64,000 nt of DNA from Enteractinococcus helveticum (lineage in GTDB: Bacteria; Actinomycetota; Actinomycetes; Actinomycetales; Micrococcaceae). Position numbers and translations under genes: made by a program. The notes beneath the pieces are model-generated. The model was not told the origin of the DNA. It saw only the letters and a list, made by a program, of their open reading frames with translations, and ran no database searches. This document shows, in pieces, positions 53,405 through 62,865 of the stretch. Positions within the stretch are counted from its first letter, which is position 1. Each line of letters starts with the position of its first letter. The stretch spans positions 1 through 64,000 of the forward strand of contig NZ_LXEY01000018.1 in the NCBI RefSeq assembly GCF_001657475.1, written 5' to 3'.

Positions 53405-54622
53405 ATGACGAAAGGTCCAGCACCTCGGGCAGCTCGTGTCTGGGATTGGCTAACCGGTAAACACTCCACGAAATCCGCCTACTGGATGATTCTGGGCCCC
53501 ACCCTGGCCCTAACGTTCATCGGTGTTGTCATGGTGCTCTCGGCGTCATCGGTCGAATACATCGGCGGTGCAGGCTCCTTTGCGTCGCTGCGTTCCCAGG
53601 GTCTCTACGCCGTCATTGGAATTATCCTGTTGTTCTGGATGGGCAAATGGAAGCGTACGACGTATCACAAACTGGCCGTGGTGCTACTAGTCGCATCGAT
53701 TGTTCTGTTGGTCTTAGTATTTACACCGCTGGGCTGGGAGGTAAACGGCAACCGCAACTGGATCCGGGTCGCCGGTTTCTCCTTCCAACCTTCCGAAGCG
53801 GCCAAACTAGCTTTTTGCGTGTGGTCAGCATATGCCCTGAGCCAAAAGTTCAAATACACCGGCTACGGCAAAAAGTTATTGGTTCCCGTGGTCCTACCGT
53901 TTGGTGCGGTGCTGGTATTCTTCGTTGCATTGGGCCGAGACCTCGGTACCGTGCTGATCCTGGCGATGATTATCGCGGTCGTGTTGTATCTGGGTGGTAT
54001 GCGCGGGATCTACCTGTTGGGTACGGCAGCCGTCGGGCTGGTTTTTGTAACGATTGCAACCATGCTCTCGTCGAACCGCATGTTACGGATTCAAGCCTGG
54101 CTGGGCCAATGCGATCACGCTTCGGACCCCTGTTATCAGTATGAACAAGGCATCTTCGCGTTAGCCTCGGGTGGCTGGTTTGGGCTCGGTCTTGGGCAAT
54201 CACGCCAAAAATGGTCTTATATTCCCGAAGCCGGCAACGACTTCATCTTCACCGTGCTTGGCGAAGAACTTGGGCTATTGGGCGCCCTGTTAGTGATCGG
54301 ACTGTTCATCACCCTGGGTCTTGGCATGTTCCGGGTTGCCTATAACACCACCGACCACTTCGTGCGGATCGCCACGGGGGCCATCATGACCTGGTTACTT
54401 GGCCAGGCCTTTATGAACATTGCCATGGTGACCGGCTTGCTCCCGGTCATCGGCGTGCCGTTACCGTTTATTTCAGCCGGCGGGTCGGCGCTGCTCATGG
54501 CCATCCTCGCGGTGGGAGTAGTGTTATCGTTTGCCCGACACCAAGCTCACGAACTGCAGCAAAACACCCAGTCTGAGACCACCGAACCCAAGGTCAAAGA
54601 AAGCGTACAATCGAGACAATGA
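53405..54622 (+). CDS. ftsW: SEDS peptidoglycan glycosyltransferase FtsW
   Basis: FtsW polymerises lipid II at the septum with FtsI. About ten membrane segments, NRNWIRVAGFSFQPSEAAKLAF, the catalytic-type Asp in GRDLGTVLILA and FTVLGEELGLLGALLVIG are diagnostic. Thirty or more hydrophilic residues form the C-terminal tail. CAGGAG precedes the ATG; the stop overlaps murG. Confidence 0.95.
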   Translation: MTKGPAPRAARVWDWLTGKHSTKSAYWMILGPTLALTFIGVVMVLSASSVEYIGGAGSFASLRSQGLYAVIGIILLFWMGKWKRTTYHKLAVVLLVASIVLLVLVFTPLGWEVNGNRNWIRVAGFSFQPSEAAKLAFCVWSAYALSQKFKYTGYGKKLLVPVVLPFGAVLVFFVALGRDLGTVLILAMIIAVVLYLGGMRGIYLLGTAAVGLVFVTIATMLSSNRMLRIQAWLGQCDHASDPCYQYEQGIFALASGGWFGLGLGQSRQKWSYIPEAGNDFIFTVLGEELGLLGALLVIGLFITLGLGMFRVAYNTTDHFVRIATGAIMTWLLGQAFMNIAMVTGLLPVIGVPLPFISAGGSALLMAILAVGVVLSFARHQAHELQQNTQSETTEPKVKESVQSRQ

Positions 54623-55734
54623 ATACGACCATGAACGTAGTCTTTTGCGGCGGGGGCACAGCAGGCCACGTGTCACCCATGTTGGCCATGGCTGACTCCC
54701 TTGCTAATAGCTATCAAGACACCGACATCGACGTGAACATTTTGATGATCGGCACCGCCGAAGGTATGGAAGCTACCCTGATTCCCGATGCGGGATATGA
54801 ATTTGCCACCATCGAAAAAGTCCCGATGCCACGCAGCGTCTCGCTCGACCTGTTCTCCCTGCCGTTTCGGCTGCGTGCCGCAGTTAAACAGGCCCGCAAG
54901 CTGTTGCGCGAACACCAAACCCAAGTGGTTGTCGGTGTCGGGGGATACGCCGCAACGCCCGTGTATCTGGCAGCACGTGCCGAAAAAATTCCCGTCATCG
55001 TCCACGAAGGCAATGCCCGCCCTGGCCTAGCCAATAAACTTGCCGCACGGTTCGCCACGGTCGTGGCCTGTGCGTTTGAAGACACGGACCTGCCCGGTGC
55101 GATCCACGTGGGCATGCCGCTGCGCAGCGAAGTTGCCCAACTGCCCATGGGCCCAACCATGCGAGATGAAGCCCGCCGCTCACTGGGTCTAGATTCGGAC
55201 AAAACCACCCTGGTGGTGACCGGCGGATCCTCCGGAGCGCAAAATATTAACACCGCTATCGCAGGCGCACTGGATGACCTGTTAGCAACGGGTGCACAAA
55301 TCCTGCATCTAACTGGACGCGATAAGGTCATCACTGACGGCGATGGCAACCGGATCGACAAACCCGGCTATGTCCAAGTGGAATACATCGATGGGCTGTC
55401 CCGGGTCTACCAGGCCGCTGATCTCATTGTGGCTCGGGCAGGTGGCGGGACGGTCCATGAAATTGCCGCGATCGGCCTGCCCTCCGTGCTGGTCCCACTG
55501 CCTATAGGCAACGGGGAACAAGACCTCAATGCCGCTAGCCTGCGAGAATCCGGGGCCGCCGTCGTCGTCGCCGACGAATATTTCACGTCCCAGTGGGTTG
55601 CCACTCGCTTGCCGGACCTACTCAAAGACCAGGCTCGTTTAGAGTACATGGCCCAGACCGCAAAGAACTTTGGCATTAATGACGCCGCAGAAACCATGGT
55701 TCGCATCATTTCAGAAACGAAAGTCGCCCGATGA
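54619..55734 (+). CDS. murG: UDP-GlcNAc transferase MurG
   Basis: MurG adds GlcNAc to lipid I to form lipid II at the inner membrane face. Seen: VVFCGGGTAGHVSPMLA (Gly loop), GVGGYAATPVYLAA, HEGNARPGLANKL and ARAGGGTVHEIAAIGLPSVL. 371 residues is typical. Starts inside the ftsW stop and ends overlapping murC. Confidence 0.95.
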   Translation: MNTTMNVVFCGGGTAGHVSPMLAMADSLANSYQDTDIDVNILMIGTAEGMEATLIPDAGYEFATIEKVPMPRSVSLDLFSLPFRLRAAVKQARKLLREHQTQVVVGVGGYAATPVYLAARAEKIPVIVHEGNARPGLANKLAARFATVVACAFEDTDLPGAIHVGMPLRSEVAQLPMGPTMRDEARRSLGLDSDKTTLVVTGGSSGAQNINTAIAGALDDLLATGAQILHLTGRDKVITDGDGNRIDKPGYVQVEYIDGLSRVYQAADLIVARAGGGTVHEIAAIGLPSVLVPLPIGNGEQDLNAASLRESGAAVVVADEYFTSQWVATRLPDLLKDQARLEYMAQTAKNFGINDAAETMVRIISETKVAR

Positions 55735-57239
55735 CCACACCCGCTATCCCTGCACTGACCGAGATTCAGCACGCGCACTTTCTAGGTATCGGGGGAGTCG
55801 GTGTCTCCGGAATCGCCCACATCTTTGCCGCTCGGGGGATCACTGTGACCGGCACTGATGCCAAAGATCTTCCGGTCATGCAGCAGCTGCGCAACCTGGG
55901 TGCCACCTTGTACGTGGGCTACTCGGCAGACAATATTGCCCAAGCTCAAACCGATACTGGCCAACCAATAGATGTCATCATCGCCTCAACCGTAGCCGGA
56001 CCGGATAATCCAGAACGTCAAGCCGCAGAAACCGCAGGCATTCCGGTCTATCACCGTTCCCAGGGGCTTGCCGCTGCCATGCAGGGCAAAAAGGTCCTGA
56101 CGATTGCTGGCACCCACGGCAAGACCACCACCTCCTCTATGGCCGCAGTCATGTTTGCGGCAGCAGGCTACGAACCGTCCTATGCGGTTGGAGCAACGAT
56201 TGCCAACCTCGGCACGAACGCCGATCACGGCGCAGGGGAGTGGTTTATCGCTGAAGCCGATGAATCCGACGGCTCGCTGCTCAATTATCGTCCAGACATT
56301 TCGATCGTCACCAATATCGAAGCTGACCACCTGGACTACTACGGTACCGAAGCGGCCGTCCATCAGGTCTTCACGGATTTCGCCAACCTCATACATCCCG
56401 ACGGCGCGCTCATCGTCTGTGCCGATGATCCCGGCGCCGAAGCCCTGGGACAGCGCTACCGGGATGCCGCCACTTCTGGGACCCCTCGGGCCAAGGTGTA
56501 TACCTATGGCCTGTTGACCAGCCTGAACCCGGCCGAGACTACTAACACCCACGAACAACACCTGGATCTGGCTATCACAGATATCCAGCCGGATGCTTCC
56601 GGTACCGGACAGCAGGTGACCTATCGATTTGCTGATGGCAGCCACCAAATCGTGCGGTTAGCAACACCGGGTCGACACAATGCCCTGAACGCTGCAGGAG
56701 TGCTGCTGGCAGCGGTGGTAGCCGGTATACCAGCCGATGCTGCAGCCGAGGGGTTGTCAACCTTCACGGGTTCCGCCCGACGCTTTGAACACCATGGCAC
56801 CATCAACGAGATTCGCGTCTACGATGACTACGCGCATCACCCCACTGAGGTGACTGCCGCAATCACTGCGGCCAATGCCATGGCAGCAGGCAATAAGGTG
56901 CACGTTATTTTTCAACCGCACCTGTATTCGCGCACTCGAGATTTTGCAACAGAATTCGCCGAAGCGCTGTCGAATGCCTCGACCTGCCGGGTCTTAGATA
57001 TTTATCAGGCTCGCGAAACACCCCTTGATGGTGTCACCGCTGAATTGATTACCTCTCAATTGTCCGATGAGCTCAAAACCCGCTATCCTCACGCCACCCG
57101 GGTGGCTTCCCGAGAACACGCGGTAGCCTCTGTAGTACAGGCCGCCACCCCGGGCGATATCATCTTGACCCTCGGCGCCGGAGACGTCAATCAGCTGATT
57201 GACGATATTCTGGCCGGACTACAACAGCGTAACCCCTAG
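55731..57239 (+). CDS. murC: UDP-MurNAc:L-Ala ligase MurC
   Basis: MurC adds the first residue, L-alanine. Motifs: HFLGIGGVGVSGIAHI, AGTHGKTTTSSMAAV, EADESDGSLL, NIEADHLDYYG and YDDYAHHPTEV. 502 residues. With MurD, E and F the full set of stem-peptide ligases lies in one operon. Confidence 0.96.
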   Translation: MTTPAIPALTEIQHAHFLGIGGVGVSGIAHIFAARGITVTGTDAKDLPVMQQLRNLGATLYVGYSADNIAQAQTDTGQPIDVIIASTVAGPDNPERQAAETAGIPVYHRSQGLAAAMQGKKVLTIAGTHGKTTTSSMAAVMFAAAGYEPSYAVGATIANLGTNADHGAGEWFIAEADESDGSLLNYRPDISIVTNIEADHLDYYGTEAAVHQVFTDFANLIHPDGALIVCADDPGAEALGQRYRDAATSGTPRAKVYTYGLLTSLNPAETTNTHEQHLDLAITDIQPDASGTGQQVTYRFADGSHQIVRLATPGRHNALNAAGVLLAAVVAGIPADAAAEGLSTFTGSARRFEHHGTINEIRVYDDYAHHPTEVTAAITAANAMAAGNKVHVIFQPHLYSRTRDFATEFAEALSNASTCRVLDIYQARETPLDGVTAELITSQLSDELKTRYPHATRVASREHAVASVVQAATPGDIILTLGAGDVNQLIDDILAGLQQRNP

Positions 57240-57244
57240 GCACA

Positions 57245-58258
57245 ATGTCCAAAAAGTCATCGAATCAGGGACCAGACAACGTCACCAGCAAATATCCGGG
57301 GCTGACCGATAAGAAACCGGTCAAATCTATTTCTGTGCAAAGGCCATTGGATAGGGACCGCAAGACCGTCACCGAAACCAATCTTGAACCGATTACCGAC
57401 GACGTCGAAACACCGGTGGCCAACAAGAAGCCGCGGAAAAAGCCGGCCCAGTCTAAGTCCAAACAATCCAACACGACACCACGGACCGCTGCTAAACCCG
57501 CCAAGACGGCTCCCGAAGATGACATCGTGCTGGAACTGCCACCCAGTCCCGAGCACCGCAAGGCAAGGCGACGCAAAGCGTTGTGGATATGGGCAGGGGT
57601 CGTCGCCACGATTCTGACCGCCGGGTGGGCGATTTTATATTTCAGTCCAATTCTGGCTATTGAAGAGATCTCTCATGAAGGATTAGATCTGGTTGCTCAA
57701 TCAGAAGCGGAAGAACGCACGGCGAGTTTAGCCGGTACACCGCTGCCGCAAGTTACGGATGGCAAGGTCACCGAACTCTTTGCCGAAAACCCAGCGGTTG
57801 ATCATGTAACGTTGCGTGCCGAACCGCCCCACGGTCTGGTAGTTATTGTCCATGAGCACAAGCCCATTGCGATGAGTCCAAGTGGCAAACAATACGTGGT
57901 GTTTTCTGACGAGGGCACAGAGCTTGCACAGATTCCATCACAGCGAGCTCAAGAGTTTGACCTACCGGTTGTGGCTTCGGCATCGGATGTGACCGACCAA
58001 GAAGTCTTCGACACCATTACCGCTGTGCTGGGCTCATTACCCGAAGACCTACGCGAGCAAGTTCGTGCTGCGTCAGGGTCGTCAATCGATTCCATCGAAC
58101 TCGAACTGAGCTCGGGCAAAATGGTCATGTGGGGAAATAGCGAACAAGCTGAGAAAAAAGCTCAGGTCTTGAAAGCGCTGTTGGGCCTAGATAAAGCAGA
58201 AGCGGCGCAAATCTCCGAGTATGATGTTTCTGCCCCGGACTTTCCGGTCACTCGATAG
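57245..58258 (+). CDS. ftsQ: Division protein FtsQ
   Basis: FtsQ scaffolds the FtsQLB complex. A Lys-rich cytoplasmic tail of about 110 residues precedes the membrane segment at 112-134. The POTRA-like domain (IEEISHEGLDLVAQSEAEE) and the FtsQ beta domain follow (VIVHEHKPIAMSPSGKQYVVFSDEG, in pieces). 337 residues. The tail is long and basic, as in many actinobacteria. Confidence 0.9.
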   Translation: MSKKSSNQGPDNVTSKYPGLTDKKPVKSISVQRPLDRDRKTVTETNLEPITDDVETPVANKKPRKKPAQSKSKQSNTTPRTAAKPAKTAPEDDIVLELPPSPEHRKARRRKALWIWAGVVATILTAGWAILYFSPILAIEEISHEGLDLVAQSEAEERTASLAGTPLPQVTDGKVTELFAENPAVDHVTLRAEPPHGLVVIVHEHKPIAMSPSGKQYVVFSDEGTELAQIPSQRAQEFDLPVVASASDVTDQEVFDTITAVLGSLPEDLREQVRAASGSSIDSIELELSSGKMVMWGNSEQAEKKAQVLKALLGLDKAEAAQISEYDVSAPDFPVTR

Positions 58259-58275
58259 CTTTTCGGCTGTATTTT

Positions 58276-58287
58276 GCACGATCGTGC
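58276..58287. promoter_or_regulatory. Palindrome upstream of ftsZ
   Basis: GCACGATCGTGC is a perfect 12-bp palindrome in the 148-base gap before ftsZ, 120 bases from its start. It could bind a dimeric regulator; FtsR is a candidate only by family knowledge. Confidence 0.35.
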
Positions 58288-58406
58288 CGACACACGGCCG
58301 ATGGTCATTGCTCCGGTGCGACCTGCAGCATATCGTGTGCTAATGAAGGAAACTTGGACGCAGCTGGAACTTCGTCCCACCACGAACGCAGAATAGGGAT
58401 CATATC

Positions 58407-59582
58407 GTGACCTCACCCCAGAACTACCTGGCCGTCATCAAAGTTGTTGGTGTCGGCGGCGGCGGCGTGAACGCTGTCAACCGAATGATCGATGTCGGAT
58501 TGCGCGGCGTTGAGTTTATCGCCATTAACACCGATGCACAGGCACTGCTGATGTCCTCTGCCGAAGTGAAACTCGACGTTGGGCGCGAGCTCACCCGTGG
58601 ACTAGGTGCGGGTGCCGATCCAGAAGTTGGTCGTCAAGCTGCCGAAGACCACGTTGAAGAAATCGAAGCCGCGCTCAAAGGCGCAGACATGGTATTTGTC
58701 ACAGCTGGTGAAGGTGGCGGTACCGGTACCGGCGCTGCACCGGTTGTTGCTCGTGTAGCTCGTTCACTGGGTGCCCTCACGATTGGTGTCGTGACACGTC
58801 CTTTCACCTTCGAAGGACGTCGTCGTGCAACAAACGCCGAATCCGGCATCGAAGCACTGCGTGACGAAGTGGACACGCTGATCGTGATTCCAAACGACCG
58901 TCTGCTGTCAATTTCTGATCGCTCGATTTCCATTATGGAAGCCTTTGAAGAAGCCGATAAAGTCTTATTATCCGGTGTTCAAGGTATTACCGACTTAATT
59001 ACCACCGCAGGCTTGATCAACCTTGACTTTGCAGACGTGAAGTCCGTGATGCAGGGTGCTGGTTCTGCCTTGATGGGTCTGGGTGCTGCACAGGGCGAAA
59101 ACCGTGCCGTGGAAGCTACCGAGGCCGCGATTGCCTCTCCGCTCCTGGAAGCCTCAATCGACGGCGCACACGGTGTGCTGCTCTCCATTCAGGGTGGCAC
59201 CGATATGGGCCTATTCGAAATCAACGAAGCAGCCCGCATGGTCCAAGAAGTGGCTCACCCAGAAGCCAATATCATCTTTGGTGCCGTGATCTCCGACAAT
59301 CTCGGTGACGAAGTACGTGTTACAGTGATCGCCGCAGGTTTCGATGATCCGGTTCCCGCCGCTCAGGAAACACCACAGGCACAGGTTGCCTCCCCAGTCG
59401 CATCCGTGTCTGCCATCAGCCCGGTCGCAGCACCAGAATCCAATCACGTTGGCCAAACTCACGACGCTGCTTCCAGTCCGCAGGAAGACACCGAGAAATC
59501 CAACGTCGAGCCATTGCCTACCGTTGTGGAATCCTCCAGCCGCCGCAACGACGACCTGGATGTGCCAGATTTCCTCAAGTAA
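58407..59582 (+). CDS. ftsZ: Cell division GTPase FtsZ
   Basis: The tubulin-like Z-ring protein. GTP loop [15 protein letters not shown] at about 101-115, [14 protein letters not shown] at the start and [19 protein letters not shown] in the core. A variable linker of about 60 residues leads to the conserved C-terminal peptide [10 protein letters not shown], which binds SepF and other partners. GTG start. 391 residues. Confidence 0.97.
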   Translation: MTSPQNYLAVIKVVGVGGGGVNAVNRMIDVGLRGVEFIAINTDAQALLMSSAEVKLDVGRELTRGLGAGADPEVGRQAAEDHVEEIEAALKGADMVFVTAGEGGGTGTGAAPVVARVARSLGALTIGVVTRPFTFEGRRRATNAESGIEALRDEVDTLIVIPNDRLLSISDRSISIMEAFEEADKVLLSGVQGITDLITTAGLINLDFADVKSVMQGAGSALMGLGAAQGENRAVEATEAAIASPLLEASIDGAHGVLLSIQGGTDMGLFEINEAARMVQEVAHPEANIIFGAVISDNLGDEVRVTVIAAGFDDPVPAAQETPQAQVASPVASVSAISPVAAPESNHVGQTHDAASSPQEDTEKSNVEPLPTVVESSSRRNDDLDVPDFLK

Positions 59583-60300
59583 GCCACTGATCTACCAGCA
59601 CCGCACGGACACCGGCCACCAGGTGGGATTCACTTCCGCTGAGGCCGGTAACATGTCCATGACGGTGCTGGCTCAGTCTGAAACGAGTCAAGACACCGCC
59701 GACAACCGACGTGAGCTTGAACGCAAGCTTGGCATTGCTCCAGGCACGACTCAATTTGTGTCCCAGATTCATTCCACCACCGTGCTGGCAGCCGGTGACA
59801 GGGGATGGGCACAACAGGACACGATCGGTGAAGGCGACGCAATTATCTCACCGGATGGCACTGATCCCATCGCCATTCTGGTGGCCGATTGTTTGCCTGT
59901 TGCCTTCACAACCGACTACGGGCCCACCGCAATAGCTCACGCAGGGCGTGTTGGACTATTGGGTGGGATCCTACAAAACACGGTACAGCGACTGCGTGCA
60001 TACGATGACGATGGCACTGGCAAAATCCAAGCCATCATCGGACCTGGCATTTGCGGTCAATGCTATGAAGTTCCCGAATCCATGCGCACTGAAGCATCTC
60101 GCGAACATCCCGAGATTGCCAGTGTGACTTCGTGGGATACTGCCTCCTTGGATTTGCCAGCAACAGCAGAACGAATCCTGCAAGCCGCAAACATCGATGT
60201 GCATCGCGTCGCCGAATGTACCTATACCAACCAGCAGCTGTATTCGCACCGCCGGGAACCCGGCATTGGGCGGATTGCCGGTTTTGTCTGGAAACCCTAA
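59560..60300 (+). CDS. pgeF: Peptidoglycan editing factor PgeF / YfiH (multicopper-like laccase domain)
   Basis: PgeF in E. coli removes L-Ser-containing precursors mis-made by MurC. Seen: [26 protein letters not shown] (zinc His), VADCLPVAF (Cys), [12 protein letters not shown] (His) and [14 protein letters not shown]. The family HAGWRG reads HAGRVG here. No ATG, GTG or TTG lies between the ftsZ stop and the first conserved residues, so the likely start is the ATG 23 bases inside the ftsZ end. 246 residues. The start is uncertain, the family is not. Confidence 0.88.
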   Translation: MCQISSSKPLIYQHRTDTGHQVGFTSAEAGNMSMTVLAQSETSQDTADNRRELERKLGIAPGTTQFVSQIHSTTVLAAGDRGWAQQDTIGEGDAIISPDGTDPIAILVADCLPVAFTTDYGPTAIAHAGRVGLLGGILQNTVQRLRAYDDDGTGKIQAIIGPGICGQCYEVPESMRTEASREHPEIASVTSWDTASLDLPATAERILQAANIDVHRVAECTYTNQQLYSHRREPGIGRIAGFVWKP

Positions 60301-60410
60301 AGTTCTCGTCGAATAGTGTGCGACACACCGCACCAACGTGCGTATTTCCAAAGATTTTTGGTGTTTGTCTACTAGGGTCAATAGTGTCCTAGAACCATCA
60401 AGGATTTGAG

Positions 60411-60974
60411 GTGCGCATGGTTAGCGGATTCAAAAAGGCCATGATCCGAATGGGTCTGGCTGATAGTGACGAAGCCTATGAACAAGAGCTTCTAGAAGAA
60501 GAACGCAAGACAAGTCCTGCACTAGCTGACGTCCCGGAAAAGTCCGAGACGTCTGAAGCAGCACCAGAACCCGTCAAGCCGGTGGAATCCAAGCCGTCTG
60601 GCCCTCGTGCGGTGCCTGACGACAAGGATGACTACCGTGCACCGGTCACACCGATTAAACGTGTGGTCCAGTCCCGAGAGGAAAGCGCTGAAGTGCACAA
60701 ATTGCGTACTATCCATCCGCGTTCGTACAACGACGCCAAGCTCATCGGTGAAGCGATTCGATCCGGCATGCCCGTGATCATCAACGTCACTGATATGGCA
60801 GAGTCGGAAGCGAAGCGGTTGGTGGACTTCTCCGCAGGACTAGCGTTTGGTCTCCACGGTGCGATTGAACGAGTCACCAATAAAGTGTTTCTGTTGACGC
60901 CGACGAACGTAGAAAACGTTATTGACGGTCACTCCAGTGCAAACCAGGACGAAGACTTCTTCGACCAGGCATAA
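60411..60974 (+). CDS. sepF: Division protein SepF
   Basis: SepF anchors FtsZ to the membrane in bacteria that lack FtsA. An N-terminal amphipathic helix (MVSGFKKAMIRMGLAD) is the membrane target, followed by an acidic linker and the SepF core from about residue 100 (HPRSYNDAKLIGEAIRSGMPVIINVTDM, in pieces). GTG 60411 and ATG 60417 are both possible. No ftsA is present in the cluster, in agreement with this role. Confidence 0.93.
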   Translation: MRMVSGFKKAMIRMGLADSDEAYEQELLEEERKTSPALADVPEKSETSEAAPEPVKPVESKPSGPRAVPDDKDDYRAPVTPIKRVVQSREESAEVHKLRTIHPRSYNDAKLIGEAIRSGMPVIINVTDMAESEAKRLVDFSAGLAFGLHGAIERVTNKVFLLTPTNVENVIDGHSSANQDEDFFDQA

Positions 60975-61021
60975 TGTATGTAGCTGACCACGAAACGCAT
61001 CGACGAAGAAACTGAGGACTC

Positions 61022-61315
61022 GTGCAATTACTTTGGACCCTGGTGTACTTGGTGACCACCATTTACTTCTTCATCCTCGTAGTACGAATTCTCTACTCCT
61101 TGGTCAATGTCTTCGTACGGGACTGGCGGCCGCGCGGCATGAACTTGATCATTGCTGAGCTTGTTATGACGCTAACCGACCCTCCGCTGCGCTTTTTCCG
61201 CCGTTTCATACCGCCACTGCGACTCGGGCAGGTCTCTTTGGACCTGTCTTTCATCGTGGTATTTCTTATCGTGATGATTATCAGATTCATCGCACTTCAA
61301 GGCGCCACAGCCTGA
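61022..61315 (+). CDS. YggT family membrane protein
   Basis: A 97-residue protein with membrane segments at about 3-25 and 70-92, LVRILYSLVNVFVRDW-like N-terminal half and TDPPLRFFRRFIPPLRLGQVSLDLSFI in pieces, the YggT signature. It sits between sepF and divIVA as in most Gram-positives. Function not settled; linked to osmotic or division phenotypes in some organisms. GTG start. Confidence 0.92.
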   Translation: MQLLWTLVYLVTTIYFFILVVRILYSLVNVFVRDWRPRGMNLIIAELVMTLTDPPLRFFRRFIPPLRLGQVSLDLSFIVVFLIVMIIRFIALQGATA

Positions 61316-61509
61316 TTAGAATCAAGTAATATTGCTCAATACAACAGAGATTTAGTCGTAACAGCCACGTCAACTACTCGTTTAGTGATTTACGGTGCTA
61401 ATGTTATCTAACAGAGACATAAGTAGACGTGAGTTATGCACTCAAACTACTCATCAGAAAACAAAATGTTTTCGTATTTTGTACAGGACCACGTAATTGG
61501 GGTGACCAC

Positions 61510-62175
61510 ATGGCTCTCACGCCGGAAGTTGTAGTCAATAAGAAATTCCAAGTCACGAAATTTCGTGAAGGCTACGACCAAGACGAAGTAGATGATTTTC
61601 TCGATGAGATCGTTGAGGAATTGCGCCGTCTCAATCAGGAAAACGACGAACTGCGCCGTCAAGTAGCGGAGCTAGAAGCTCAAACCGGTGAATCTGCACC
61701 CGTACCAGCCCCTGTACCTGCGGACGGTGTTGATGACGAATCCACCGCTGCAGATCTGCCAGTAGTCGAGGCTGAACCAGTCGTCGAAGACGCTGCTGTA
61801 GGACCAGAGCCTGAGATTGTTCAGGCTGCTCCTGCCGCACCAGCTGCCCCTGCAGAATCCGCACCTGAATCTACCGCTGAATCAGCAGCCGGTGTGTTGG
61901 CCATGGCACAGCGTCTGCATGATGAATACGTTGCCGAAGGCGAGCGTAAGCGCGACGAGATCATTTCTGAGGCCGAGCGCGAAGCAAACCGCATGGTGAC
62001 CGAAGCGCAAGAAACCTCCCGCAAGACCCTCGAAGAATTCGAAAAGCGCAAGACGACCTTGGAACGCGAAGTCGAAGAACTCCGTGGCTTCGAACGCGAT
62101 TACCGTTCACGTCTGCGTGCTTTCATCGAAAACCAGCTGCAAGACCTCGATTCACAAGCTCGGGTCACAGACTAA
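61510..62175 (+). CDS. divIVA: Polar growth / division protein DivIVA (Wag31)
   Basis: The N-terminal membrane-binding domain is ALTPEVVVNKKFQVTKFREGYDQDEVDDFLDEIV in pieces, the actinobacterial DivIVA form. A Pro/Ala/Glu-rich linker of about 80 residues leads to a C-terminal coiled coil (AQRLHDEYVAEGERKRDEII). It recruits cell wall synthesis to poles and septa. ATG chosen at the family start; 27 codons of open frame before it lack support. 221 residues. Confidence 0.95.
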   Translation: MALTPEVVVNKKFQVTKFREGYDQDEVDDFLDEIVEELRRLNQENDELRRQVAELEAQTGESAPVPAPVPADGVDDESTAADLPVVEAEPVVEDAAVGPEPEIVQAAPAAPAAPAESAPESTAESAAGVLAMAQRLHDEYVAEGERKRDEIISEAEREANRMVTEAQETSRKTLEEFEKRKTTLEREVEELRGFERDYRSRLRAFIENQLQDLDSQARVTD

Positions 62176-62220
62176 CTATTGGCACCTACCCGACAACCGC
62201 ACGTTGTCGACGCCATCACC

Positions 62221-62256
62221 AATGGTCGGCTATTTCGCAGAAAATAGCCGACCATT
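62221..62256 (+). terminator. Terminator after divIVA
   Basis: AATGGTCGGCTATTT and AAATAGCCGACCATT form a 15-bp stem with a 6-base loop. GTGTTTG follows, a weak T-tail. Confidence 0.75.
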
Positions 62257-62292
62257 GTGTTTGCAAAACTCTTTCTTGCCCTAGGAGCACCT

Positions 62293-62856
62293 GTGGCCAA
62301 AACCGCTGAGCCAGTTTCTCAACGTGCCTGGTGGATCGCACTGATCCCGATGGTCATTGCGTATATCGCTGACCTCTGGACGAAGCAAGCCGTGCTCGCA
62401 AACATGACGGAGGGTCAACGGATCCCCGTCATAGAACCCATCTTGTCCTGGCACTTCATCCGCAACCCAGGTGCTGCATTCTCCATAGGTACCGAGTACA
62501 CCTGGATTTTTACCATCATACAAGCGGCCGGACTCGCTATTGTCTTGTACCTCATCGTTTTTCGGGCTCGTACCCTGCCTTGGCTGATCACCCTGGGCTG
62601 CCTAGGCGCTGGCATCGCCGGCAACTTAACTGATCGACTATTCCGCGAACCTGGTTTCGGCATAGGGCACGTGATCGACTTCATCGCCCTCCCCAATTTT
62701 GCAATATTCAATGTCGCAGATTCGTTCATCGTGGTTTCGATCATCGTGATTGTGATTCTCGTGATGATGGGTAAAACACTTGATGGACAACCCGAGACTG
62801 ATGCCACAACACAAAACCAGTCGGACGACTCACCGGCACCTGGAGATCGTGACTAG
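62293..62856 (+). CDS. lspA: Lipoprotein signal peptidase
   Basis: LspA cleaves prolipoprotein signal peptides at the lipobox cysteine. Four membrane segments, RNPGAAFSIG, GNLTDRLFR and FNVADSFIV carry the conserved residues including both catalytic Asp. GTG chosen because AGGAG lies seven bases upstream. 187 residues. The large lipoprotein at 40911 is one expected substrate. Confidence 0.95.
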   Translation: MAKTAEPVSQRAWWIALIPMVIAYIADLWTKQAVLANMTEGQRIPVIEPILSWHFIRNPGAAFSIGTEYTWIFTIIQAAGLAIVLYLIVFRARTLPWLITLGCLGAGIAGNLTDRLFREPGFGIGHVIDFIALPNFAIFNVADSFIVVSIIVIVILVMMGKTLDGQPETDATTQNQSDDSPAPGDRD

Positions 62857-62859
62857 GGT
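62854..62859 (+). promoter_or_regulatory. Possible -10 box of the RluD-like gene
   Basis: TAGGGT begins on the lspA stop codon and has 6 bases to the ATG at 62866. No Shine-Dalgarno is seen. Confidence 0.4.
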
Positions 62860-62865
62860 AGTGGT

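Noticed and set aside
59344-59559. Upstream extension of pgeF within ftsZ
   Set aside because: It is the shifted frame of the FtsZ linker and has no similarity to the PgeF family.
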